Shown here: one piece after another, positions 28,511 through 36,972 of the stretch | How positions within the stretch are numbered: position 1 is the first letter of the stretch | How the letters are laid out: every line of letters begins with the position of its first letter | Assembly: GCA_003963305.1 (NCBI GenBank) | Contig: RXJR01000024.1 | Location: 186,001 to 250,000, forward strand | Source: Candidatus Melainabacteria bacterium | GTDB lineage: Bacteria; Cyanobacteriota; Vampirovibrionia; Obscuribacterales; Obscuribacteraceae | Length of the DNA: 64,000 bases | Direction: 5' to 3' | Position numbers and translations under genes: made by a program | Notes under the pieces: generated by a model | Databases searched by the model: none | What the model saw: only the letters and a program-made list of their open reading frames with translations | Told to the model about the DNA's origin: nothing

Positions 28511-28552
28511 ATTCTACGCAAAGGGCGGGGTTGCAACCTCGAAAGTATATCA

Positions 28553-29239
28553 TCACCGGGAGCTTGAGCCAGAAAGTGCAGGGATCTGTTTGAGCTTCCG
28601 GCTCCGCTGCAATTCGGTTGTCAGCCATGCGCTTGCCCTCGCCGAGCCCGCCGTGCGATAAGGCTCAACTTCGCTGAACTTCGCGCACACTGTCGGGCGA
28701 AGCAGCTTCTTCTGATATACATCAGCTAGAGTCCGATTCTGCACCATGTTGTAATGAAGCAGCAGCCCCTGCCAGGCAGCGATAACCGCCCCCGAATCAG
28801 CACCGCAAACGGTCTCCGCTGTCTCTTCTCGACACTTCATAGCTGATTCAGTCAATTTGTTGTCAGCCGCAACCGTGGCAGCGGAGTCAGGTTTCATCGG
28901 CTTTGACCCCCGCGCCGCTAGCTCGTCGCCAACTGCCATCAGCTCAATGAATCGCTTATCGCCACAGCTTATGTTTGCGCTCTCGGTAGCATCAGGCTTC
29001 GGAGTGTTAGGAGTGCTCAGCGACTTCACTGTCTTTAAAGCCTTGATGTAACTATTGGCAGCTTGCGAAAAATGCCCCTGCGCCATTTGCTCCTCGCACT
29101 GACGCAACGTGCCGTACCAGTCACTCATCGCTGAAGCAGGTGCTTTCGGCTGACGCGTAGCAGTCTGAGCTAACGCGCTCGACGCGCAAATGTAGTGAGA
29201 AAGTGTCGCCAGAGCAGAGAGAGCCAAAACTCGCTTCAT
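28553..29239 (-). CDS. Exported hypothetical protein
   Basis: About 228 aa. The start ATG at 29239 overlaps the preceding gene's TGA (ATGA) and yields a clear signal peptide (MKRVLALSALATLSHYICAS..ALA). The mature protein is mostly helical: a TPR-like stretch (WYGTLRQCEEQMAQGHFSQAANSYIKALKTV), several cysteines (CGDKRF, CREETAETVCG) and a basic Ser-rich end. It is probably periplasmic. Translational coupling to the FAD protein suggests a shared process. No named family recognised. Confidence 0.72.
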   Translation of the reverse strand: MKRVLALSALATLSHYICASSALAQTATRQPKAPASAMSDWYGTLRQCEEQMAQGHFSQAANSYIKALKTVKSLSTPNTPKPDATESANISCGDKRFIELMAVGDELAARGSKPMKPDSAATVAADNKLTESAMKCREETAETVCGADSGAVIAAWQGLLLHYNMVQNRTLADVYQKKLLRPTVCAKFSEVEPYRTAGSARASAWLTTELQRSRKLKQIPALSGSSSR

Positions 29240-30687
29240 GCAGGATTGTAAGCAACCTGACTGGCAGCAGCAACAGCTCCGCAAACTTCTTCGGAAACAA
29301 ACGTCGTGCGAACAATCTGCTCAGCCAGCTGCGCTGCCTGAACGCGCAATTCGGGCACTGCGATTGTTTCCCACAGTTGTCCCTTGCGCAGAACACCAAT
29401 CGTGATGATCGATTCTGAGCGAGTACCATTGGCGCGCACGGCATAGCCATGCTCGCTCAGTTGCAATCCCAAACCTAATTGATCAGGAACGACAGCCCCG
29501 CTTTCGATCAACCCTTTGATAAAACGATCGTCTGTGGTGCGCAAATCGATATTCGGTCCGGTGCAATTGATGATGCGTCGGTAAGTCGCAGTCTGAACAC
29601 GTCTTGAGCGGCGCAAACGCATGGTTACTTCCACCGAGTTACCGGAAACGACTGCAGTCAACAATCGACCTGCCACTATGCGCAGTCTATAGTCTTCACG
29701 CATAGATTCAATCACCGCTGCTACCTCGGGAGCCATGCGATGGCGCAGAACTTCCCAGAGAGGACGCGCATGACGGAGGAAACGCTTCTTATCAGCGGTA
29801 TCCATGCCGCTCCAGATCTTCTGCGTGTGCGGGCGCAATTCATTTACGACTAACCGCCAGTCAGCATCAGCTGACGCGTCAGCTTTTTCACAAGCGGCTC
29901 GTATGGTGCTGAACAACTCGCGCACCTTGGACGGAAACACAGTTGGGAGATTGCCGCCGACGGGCGTGCCCTCGATGCGATTGAAGATTCGATGCTTGTT
30001 GGGCATCAAACCGTGTCTGGAGATAGCAGTTATTATGCCCTGATGTCCAGCTGCTTGCAGCTGAACAACGAGGTCGACCATCGTCAAACCAGTACCGATC
30101 AAAAGAATATTGTCGTGTGTGGAAAGACCTTCCAGTGCTTCCTGCGCCCAGGGATTGTTGATGTAAGCACCGCTGTTAACGACCGCAGCATCTTCGACAA
30201 CCAGCGTTGGTTGGAAGTGACCGGTAGCCAGCACCAATCTGTCGATTTCGATTACTCTTCCAGATGCCAACTTGAGATGTTTTTCGTCGCCGCTCAGCTC
30301 AACCGCTTCGTCATCGACAATCTCGACCTCGACGCCCTCGCCCAGAGCATTGAGAGTTTGTTGGAAAAACTCAGAGACATACTCGCCATAGATTTTGCGG
30401 GATACGAAAGCGGAAGGAGCTACTGCCGAATAACGCTGAGAGAGCCAGTTCAAGAAGTGGTCGCGATCTTCAGGGAGAGCACTCATGTCTTGTGCCGGTA
30501 CATTTAGTAAATGCAAATCGCATTGAGTGTCATACGCCACACCCCGAGCAATTTTCTTCGTTTTCTCGACGAGGAAGATTTTGGCTGCGTTCTTTGTATC
30601 CTTGAGCAACTTAGCCAGTCGAATCGTGGCTAGCGTGCCACTAAATCCGCCACCAACAATCGCAATGTGCACTTTGTTTTTAGTCAT
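29236..30687 (-). CDS. FAD/NAD(P)-binding oxidoreductase-like protein
   Basis: About 483 aa from the ATG at 30687, 8 nt inside the end of the preceding cysNC gene. It starts MTKNKVHIAIVGGGFSGTLATIRL, a dinucleotide-binding beta-alpha-beta fold. Further blocks are VEKTKKIARGVAYDT, LHLLNVPAQDMSALP, LVLATGHFQP, ILLIGTGLTMVDLVVQLQ (second glycine motif) and INCTGPNIDLRTTDD. This matches the FAD-NAD(P)-binding group typified by PF13454. Substrate unknown. Position right after sulfate-activation genes may hint at redox sulfur metabolism, but such proteins have varied roles. Confidence 0.82.
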   Translation of the reverse strand: MTKNKVHIAIVGGGFSGTLATIRLAKLLKDTKNAAKIFLVEKTKKIARGVAYDTQCDLHLLNVPAQDMSALPEDRDHFLNWLSQRYSAVAPSAFVSRKIYGEYVSEFFQQTLNALGEGVEVEIVDDEAVELSGDEKHLKLASGRVIEIDRLVLATGHFQPTLVVEDAAVVNSGAYINNPWAQEALEGLSTHDNILLIGTGLTMVDLVVQLQAAGHQGIITAISRHGLMPNKHRIFNRIEGTPVGGNLPTVFPSKVRELFSTIRAACEKADASADADWRLVVNELRPHTQKIWSGMDTADKKRFLRHARPLWEVLRHRMAPEVAAVIESMREDYRLRIVAGRLLTAVVSGNSVEVTMRLRRSRRVQTATYRRIINCTGPNIDLRTTDDRFIKGLIESGAVVPDQLGLGLQLSEHGYAVRANGTRSESIITIGVLRKGQLWETIAVPELRVQAAQLAEQIVRTTFVSEEVCGAVAAASQVAYNPA

Positions 30688-32629
30688 TGATAGCCTGTAG
30701 TGAGCGAGGTCCCGATGTACGCAAAATTTCAGACAATTCATTGTTCAAAGCTTGTTCACCAGGCAGAACATCGTTCTGACTGAGCAAAGCAATCACTGCA
30801 TCCACTTCTTCAGCAACAGTCATTTTGCTGGAGTCGAGTCTTACAGCTGGACGCTGCGGAGCCTGATACGGCGAATCGAAGCCGGTCACGGCACTAATCT
30901 GTCCAGCCGAAGCTTTACTGTACAAGCCTTTTGGATCGCGGCGCTGACACTCTTCCAACGGGCAAAATACAAAAAGTTCTTTGAAGTCCTGAGCACCGAT
31001 TATCTCTCGCGCAATTTCGCGATCTTTCGCATAAGGCGAAATGCAAGCGGTGATAACGATGAATCCCGTATCGAGGAATAGTTTAGCTGTATGAGCGATA
31101 CGACGAATATTTTCTGAACGGTCTTCCGGACTGAAACCGAGGTCGGCGCAAAGTCCGAAACGCAAATTGTCGCCATCTAACACAGCGACGCGGCAACCTC
31201 TTGCAAAAAGTGCCTTTTCCAACTCCTTAGCCAGACTGCTCTTGCCGGAACCGGATAAGCCGGTCATCCACAAAACAGCACCACGATGTCCGTTCAGCGC
31301 TTCATATCGTAGCCGCTCAACATAACCAGACTCATGACGCAAGTTAGGGTTGACCTTGAGACTGCGCTCTACACGCACAGGTCGATTATCGACGACACCA
31401 GCGGCCACAGTATCGTGGGTGGTGCAAACAACAAATTTTTCGATGATGGCTCCAGTAGCGGTGCGATCGAATGCGACCGGCTTGAAAGTCTTGATGATGA
31501 CATCGGCGAAACCGCCGTTGGCAAGAATTTCACTGTCGCCGGATCGCTTTTCCTGTGTCGCCGGGTCAAGCAACTCTACCTTGCAAGGCACTTCGGCAGT
31601 ACCCATTTTCAGCATATACTCAGCATCAGCCGAGTATGAATTGGATGAAAGCCAAGCCAGTTTCCCTCTGAACTCAGTGTCGATTTCAGGTGCATTATCA
31701 AGCAAGGAAATAACTTCGCCGCGCTCAACAAAAACCTGTTCGGTAAGCCGCAACGCGATGGATTCTCCAGCAACGGCAGACTCGACTCCGGTTTCACCAA
31801 ACTTTTCGATCGCCTCAACGCGCGAAATTTTTCCTGACGGCGAAAAGAAGATCTCAGCGCCAGTTTTGATAGAGCCGGAGACAACCCGACCGGCAAACAA
31901 TCTGTCGCCTTCAAACCTGTAGACATCTTGCAACAGCATGCGGAAAGGCTGATCCTCTTTTTTGAGGCTGCTCAATTTCTGCGATACGTCGATAAGTGTT
32001 CCAAGCAGCGGCTTTCCGACATACCAATCAAGTTTGGCGGTCGGAGTTGTGATGTTTTCGCCAGCCAGAGCGCTGATTGGAACAATTTGTTCGCAGGTGA
32101 TTTCCTGCTGTTCAATAATTTCTCTAGTCTTCTTGCAGACGTCTTCAAAAACAGTCTGGTCATATTTGATCTGATCGACTTTGTTGAGCGCGACGATAAC
32201 GCGACGCACACCCAGCATGTTGAGAATCTTCAGATGCCTTTCAGTCTGGGAGCGAACCCCCTGGTTGCCGTCCACTACCAGAATGCCGAGGTCAGCTTCA
32301 GAGGCGCCGGAGGTCATATTTTTGAGAAATTCAAGATGCCCGGGGGCATCGATCAATATGAACTTGTGACCGTCAAACTCGAAGTTAACGCGAGTGGTAT
32401 CAATGCTGATGCCTTGCTCCTGCTCTTCCTGCAGAGCATCGAACAAAAATGCTGGTTCGAATTGCAAACTCTTATCTGAGCAGATCTTCTCAACGTGAGC
32501 GATTCTGTCTTCGGGCACTCGTCCACACTCGAGGAGAATGCGACCGAGCAATGTCGATTTACCATGGTCAACGTGACCAACGACTACGACTTTGTGCAAC
32601 TCCAGTTCCGCAGCGGCTTCCACGCCCAT
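30680..32629 (-). CDS. cysNC: Bifunctional sulfate adenylyltransferase large subunit / APS kinase
   Basis: 649 aa. The N-terminal ~420 residues are the CysN GTPase: GHVDHGKST (G1), DAPGHLEF (G3), NKVD (G4), then EF-Tu-like barrels. The C-terminal ~190 residues are CysC: GLSGSGKSSLAKEL (P-loop), DGDNLRFGLCADLGFS, RSENIRR and FISPYAKDRE-type ACISPYAKDRE. Together with CysD it makes adenosine-5'-phosphosulfate from sulfate and ATP, then phosphorylates it to PAPS. The fusion is the NodQ arrangement. Start and cysD stop overlap (TAATG). No PAPS reductase or sulfotransferase gene is in the window. Confidence 0.96.
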   Translation of the reverse strand: MGVEAAAELELHKVVVVGHVDHGKSTLLGRILLECGRVPEDRIAHVEKICSDKSLQFEPAFLFDALQEEQEQGISIDTTRVNFEFDGHKFILIDAPGHLEFLKNMTSGASEADLGILVVDGNQGVRSQTERHLKILNMLGVRRVIVALNKVDQIKYDQTVFEDVCKKTREIIEQQEITCEQIVPISALAGENITTPTAKLDWYVGKPLLGTLIDVSQKLSSLKKEDQPFRMLLQDVYRFEGDRLFAGRVVSGSIKTGAEIFFSPSGKISRVEAIEKFGETGVESAVAGESIALRLTEQVFVERGEVISLLDNAPEIDTEFRGKLAWLSSNSYSADAEYMLKMGTAEVPCKVELLDPATQEKRSGDSEILANGGFADVIIKTFKPVAFDRTATGAIIEKFVVCTTHDTVAAGVVDNRPVRVERSLKVNPNLRHESGYVERLRYEALNGHRGAVLWMTGLSGSGKSSLAKELEKALFARGCRVAVLDGDNLRFGLCADLGFSPEDRSENIRRIAHTAKLFLDTGFIVITACISPYAKDREIAREIIGAQDFKELFVFCPLEECQRRDPKGLYSKASAGQISAVTGFDSPYQAPQRPAVRLDSSKMTVAEEVDAVIALLSQNDVLPGEQALNNELSEILRTSGPRSLQAIND

Positions 32630-33432
32630 TACATGTAACCTCCGCTTCTCAGCTTTTGCATGGCATAGGTATCAACCTTGTCCTGCGCTCGTCCCGCGCG
32701 TTCGCCGGTTTTTGTAGTTCTCAATTCTTCAATGATTTCGTCCAGATTGCTGGCAGTCGAATCGATTGTGCCGGTGCATGGTGAGCATCCCAAGCTGCGA
32801 TACCGTTTACCATCTTTTGAAAAGTAAAGCGGCATGATGTCGAGATTTTCGCGGCGAATGTATTCCCAGACATCCATCTCTGTCCACTGCAACAGCGGAT
32901 GTACTCGCAAATGAATGTTTTCAGGAACATGCATGTTGTAGTAGTGCCAGATTTCGGCAGGCTGCTCTTTGTAAGTCCAGGTACCGCTTTCAGGACGTGG
33001 TGAACAGACTCGTTCCTTGCCGCGCGAACCTTCTTCGTCACGACGAATACCCACCAACAAAGCTTGAATTTTGTGGTCTTTGATTGTGTCAAGCAAAGCC
33101 TGAGTCTTGAGAGCGCCGCAGCAAGTAAGCCGTCCCATACCGGGGTTCATGCCTTCCTCGAGAGCTCTCTTGTTCGCACCGACGATCAAACGCAGACCAT
33201 GCTCTTTCGTGTAGCTGTCACGCCAGGTGATCATCTCCGGAATCTTATAGCTCGTGTCGATATGCACAAGCGGAATCGGCACATTGCCTAGAAATGCCTT
33301 ACGAACCAGGTGCAGCAGCACCGTCGAATCTTTACCCATTGACCAGAGCAGACCGAGATTCTTAGTCCTGCTATAAGCTTCCCTGATGATGAAAATGCTT
33401 TCGTTCTCGAGGGAGTCGAGGTAGTCGCTCAT
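32629..33432 (-). CDS. cysD: Sulfate adenylyltransferase small subunit
   Basis: 267 aa ATP pyrophosphatase fold: LLWSMGKDSTVLLHL (SxGKDS PP-loop), VHIDTSYKIPEM, CCGALKTQAL, GIRRDEEGSRGKERV, a W-x2-MDVWEYI block and LGCSPCTGTIDS. It forms ATP sulfurylase with CysN, catalysing sulfate adenylation driven by GTP hydrolysis. It is the first gene of a minus-strand run of overlapping genes. E. coli CysD is about 302 aa, so this is a slightly short form. The 204-bp region upstream shows no recognisable regulator site. Confidence 0.95.
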   Translation of the reverse strand: MSDYLDSLENESIFIIREAYSRTKNLGLLWSMGKDSTVLLHLVRKAFLGNVPIPLVHIDTSYKIPEMITWRDSYTKEHGLRLIVGANKRALEEGMNPGMGRLTCCGALKTQALLDTIKDHKIQALLVGIRRDEEGSRGKERVCSPRPESGTWTYKEQPAEIWHYYNMHVPENIHLRVHPLLQWTEMDVWEYIRRENLDIMPLYFSKDGKRYRSLGCSPCTGTIDSTASNLDEIIEELRTTKTGERAGRAQDKVDTYAMQKLRSGGYM

Positions 33433-33636
33433 ATATGTTTAAGAAGTCCTACAGTAACCGTTTTTCGCCGATCAAAACCAGCCGGAACCCAGTGAACCAC
33501 AGGGGCAGGGGCATTTCAAGTGACGCTTGCCGAAATTGTAGCTAATTCAGGCTCAACGCCGTTCTGTGCTGCGTCTTGCCCTACCCACCAGAGATAATTG
33601 GTGCTTAACAAAAGAGCCGCAAAAGTTAGGTGAATT

Positions 33637-35376
33637 TTACTTTGACCGACTGAGCTGGCTGCGCCATTTCGACAACACCGCTCGCTCCAATCCAAAACCG
33701 AAACCACGTTGCTCGATTGTAGAAATAAACTCTTCGGCGCTGTGAATCGGCACTATTTCACCCTTTGGAGGAATAATGATGAAGAGCTTGCTGAAGTCAT
33801 ATGTATTGCAGACAACACCTCGCGATATATCTTTCAACTGGTTGTTCTGAATCTCCATTCGTTCAGACACGACACCACCTTTGATATCACGACTCTTCAG
33901 GGTCAGCTGCAACATAGGCTGAAAGTCCCAAACTCCGTCAAATAGCGGCGCCCACATAACATAGCGGGGGCAGTTAGCAAGAATGATCGAATCACCCGGG
34001 CGGAATCGCCCGGCGTTGGCTTTCAACGAATCCTGAATCACCTTCTGGGTGTACCAGGACAGTATCCAGGGCTGTGCATAGCCTCTGTCGGCGATGAAAC
34101 TGAGGGCCAGCATGGGCAGCAACACAGCCGCAATGACGAGTGCCTGAACTGCACTGCCGGCTTTTGCACCAAGCATCCTCAAAATCAGGGCAATAAAACC
34201 GGCAGTGGCGATGGCGATACCCACCGCGGCGCCTTCATTGATGCGATTTACCAGAGTCTGGAAAGTCGGGAAGTATTCCGGATTCAAACCAAAAATCGTA
34301 TACGAGAGTACGACAGTGATGAGCCCGAGCGGCAGAAGAATGGTCGGCTGATTTTTATCATCAGAGAGTCTCAAAAGCCCCCACATTGCCGCCATCAAGA
34401 CAGCAGCAGCAATCCCGAACGTGGTCCACAGGGTCTTACCGGAGGTGTATTCATAGGCGCGCGCACCGACCTCGGCAAAATACTGCACCGAATACGGTGG
34501 ACAATTGATACGCACACCTTCAACGACTACATTGATAATGTTGCGCAGATCGAAGTGCACCGCATGAACCTGTGCCGGTCCCAGCATCGGCGCAATCACA
34601 CGCGAGTAGATGAGCAGAGGAATGACAGAAAGCGCAAAAGGCAAACTCACCAGCGTCGCTCGCTTGAAAGCTTTGAGTGCATCATCCGAACGAAGGAAAA
34701 CGATATAAGCGAAAAAAGCGTTCAACGATACCAGTGGTAAAAAAGTTTCATAACAAAAAATAGACAGAAGGAAACAGACAACCGACCAGCAGTGATAACT
34801 CAGCTTTCCTTGAATAGCGCCCTTTGTGGTCAAAGCCAGACTGGCCATAGACAGCGCCAGGCTGACATTTTCGGAGCTGCAAGTCGACCAGTAGTGAGTA
34901 ACATCGTGATTCGGATAGGCAATCAAAATCAATCCTGCCACCAGAGATAGTGCAGGCTTGCGGGTAAGATCGCACAAAGCAACGTAGAGCAAAAATGCAG
35001 AAGCTATCTCAAGCGCCGCATTAACAAGGTGATAGCCGATGGGCTTCAAACCAAAAACGAAAAATTCCACGACGTAGAAAAAGGCTTCCACCGGTCGCAC
35101 TATGACACGCGGATCGCTGAGAAGGTATTGATGAAAGGCCGAAAAGAATGACTTAGGTCCCCACTGAATCAGGTTCAGCGTGATCCAGTCATCCAGATAA
35201 AAGCCGACTTTGTTTACAATCGGTCCAAAACAAACAAATTCAAAAGCAATAATCAGAGCCAGAGCGATTAACAAATGCCATCGCTTCATAAAATCGCCGA
35301 GGGTCGTAAGCCCATTCTTTGAGCCACTTTCAGCTGGCTCTGCCGGCGCGTTTTGTTCATCGTTCACAGCCGTCAT
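33637..35376 (-). CDS. GT-C-type membrane protein, probable glycosyltransferase
   Basis: About 579 aa from the ATG at 35376 (a GTG one codon earlier is possible). A hydrophilic N-tail is followed by about 11 membrane helices. The first loop has GFYLDDWITLNL (D63-D64), the acidic pair expected of GT-C enzymes, followed by VRPVEAFFYVVEF and YHLVNAALEIASAF. The C-terminal ~120 residues are soluble. It resembles a smaller version of the protein at 10048 but is alone, divergent from the SGNH-like gene and upstream of cysD. The sugar substrate is unknown; other roles cannot be excluded. Confidence 0.72.
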   Translation of the reverse strand: MTAVNDEQNAPAEPAESGSKNGLTTLGDFMKRWHLLIALALIIAFEFVCFGPIVNKVGFYLDDWITLNLIQWGPKSFFSAFHQYLLSDPRVIVRPVEAFFYVVEFFVFGLKPIGYHLVNAALEIASAFLLYVALCDLTRKPALSLVAGLILIAYPNHDVTHYWSTCSSENVSLALSMASLALTTKGAIQGKLSYHCWSVVCFLLSIFCYETFLPLVSLNAFFAYIVFLRSDDALKAFKRATLVSLPFALSVIPLLIYSRVIAPMLGPAQVHAVHFDLRNIINVVVEGVRINCPPYSVQYFAEVGARAYEYTSGKTLWTTFGIAAAVLMAAMWGLLRLSDDKNQPTILLPLGLITVVLSYTIFGLNPEYFPTFQTLVNRINEGAAVGIAIATAGFIALILRMLGAKAGSAVQALVIAAVLLPMLALSFIADRGYAQPWILSWYTQKVIQDSLKANAGRFRPGDSIILANCPRYVMWAPLFDGVWDFQPMLQLTLKSRDIKGGVVSERMEIQNNQLKDISRGVVCNTYDFSKLFIIIPPKGEIVPIHSAEEFISTIEQRGFGFGLERAVLSKWRSQLSRSK

Positions 35377-35640
35377 CACGGCTCGAATCTAGCAGAAGAG
35401 CGCTTCCGACAACGCCTGTTGTGTATAAAAATTTTGCCACAATAGGATCACTATATCTATGAACCTATTAGTCTATGTCTGAATACCTATCGACCGGGGC
35501 GCACCGTTCTGACCAGAGTTTTCGTCGAGCCGAAAGTTTCGGAAGCTGATACCAATGGTCAGCCTGGCTCACTCAGCCACTCACCAGAGCACGCACAAGC
35601 CACGTCTGCAAAAGTAGCTACGGTAAAAGCGGGACCGGCA

Positions 35641-36849
35641 GTGCCGACCAAAACGAGAGTTCTATCAGCATTCACGCTATCGCTGATGGCATTTGCAGCC
35701 ATCAATGCAGGAATAGCGTACACGCCCTATGCGAAAATAAATCCCGATGTCTCATCTTACCGAGGCTGGAGCTGGTGGACGGTCAACGACATCAGGAGCG
35801 CTTCCAGACCTGCAAATGTTGCACTGCTCGGGTCATCACTGATGGTGGCAGCGATCGCCGAGTGCGATGCAAATTATTTGAAACATTCACTCGACCTGGC
35901 GACCTATCGCGGTGCCAGCTATCTGGACCATACTTTGAGCAACAAATTAGGTGGCTCATTCAACACGATGAATATTTCGGCACCCGGACAGATGCCTTCT
36001 GATGCTTACTTGACCCTGAAAGCTGCGCTCAAGGAGGGCATGAAGCCCTCCATCATCATTTACGGTCTGGCGCCCAGAGACTTTATCGACGGCACAATGC
36101 AAAGCCCGTCCGACACCGAAGCATTCAAGTTCTTGCAGCGTAGCGTCGATATAAGTGACTGCGGTTTGGATTATTACTCATCTCCATTCGGCAAGTTCGA
36201 CTGGTTGCTGCAGCGATCGGTCAATCTCTATCGCATCTCGCAAGACTGTCGCCTGGCACTGGAAAAGTTTTCCCGACAATATCTGACTCACAACGGCATC
36301 TTCAATCTTCCTGAGCAGGAAGGCGCCGCCGGACCATTCGCAACTCGATTGAGAGCCCTGCTCCGCCCCTTCAATATCGAACCAGGGACATTTTTGGCCC
36401 TGCAAACAGTCAACAACCAAACATCAATGATTGACAATCGTCGTGACTACATGGACCGCTACAGAAATCCGGACCAACGCCTTTACAAAACACAGTTCAA
36501 GTTTCTAGAGCGCATCATCGACGTGTGCGACAGGGAAAATATCGAGCTTATTCTCGTGCAAATGCCCATCACTCAAGACAACGTTCAGATTCTCAAGCCG
36601 GCAGACTACGCAAAATATAGAGCCGATTTAAACCAATTCGCTACTGATAAAAAAATCGCGCTGCTTGACCTGTGTAAATTCGAACAATATGACAAGAGCG
36701 ATTATCGAGACACTGTGCACTTGAACGGTTACGGCGGCAAAAAGTTCGTTGACAATCTGGTTTCCGCAATCAGCTCAGATGCCGCCCTTAAAGGCGCTTT
36801 TACGGCAACTGGCGAACGTTATGGCAATTCCGTGAGACTGGCGCAGTAA
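35641..36849 (+). CDS. SGNH-hydrolase-like membrane-anchored protein; N-terminus uncertain
   Basis: 402 aa from GTG 35641. One N-terminal membrane segment (LSAFTLSLMAFAAINAGIAY), then VALLGSSLMVAA (nucleophile-type Gly-x-Ser) and near the end DTVHLNGYGGKKFVDNL (the Asp-x2-His block V). This is the pattern of SGNH/GDSL hydrolases acting on surface glycans (AlgJ/DltD-type). The GTG has no ribosome binding site, and the frame is open upstream to 35446 without an ATG. An ATG at 35475 in another frame would join this frame if one T of the TTTT at 35519-35522 were removed. The real N-terminus may therefore be frameshifted or misread. Confidence 0.72.
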   Translation: MPTKTRVLSAFTLSLMAFAAINAGIAYTPYAKINPDVSSYRGWSWWTVNDIRSASRPANVALLGSSLMVAAIAECDANYLKHSLDLATYRGASYLDHTLSNKLGGSFNTMNISAPGQMPSDAYLTLKAALKEGMKPSIIIYGLAPRDFIDGTMQSPSDTEAFKFLQRSVDISDCGLDYYSSPFGKFDWLLQRSVNLYRISQDCRLALEKFSRQYLTHNGIFNLPEQEGAAGPFATRLRALLRPFNIEPGTFLALQTVNNQTSMIDNRRDYMDRYRNPDQRLYKTQFKFLERIIDVCDRENIELILVQMPITQDNVQILKPADYAKYRADLNQFATDKKIALLDLCKFEQYDKSDYRDTVHLNGYGGKKFVDNLVSAISSDAALKGAFTATGERYGNSVRLAQ

Positions 36850-36972
36850 ATTTGGGAATGTTAGAGTTACCGTTGAACCGGCTGACCGTTTCAGCATGTA
36901 ATATGTACTGCTATCGGCTATCGGTTCCCTACAACTTTACACCGCTACCCTTACCATCAGGCGATACAAGGC

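Noticed and set aside
33516-33707. Minus-strand 63-aa frame downstream of the GT-C gene at 33637
   Set aside because: Its first half overlaps that gene out of frame, and there is no ribosome site at any start, so I treat it as chance.
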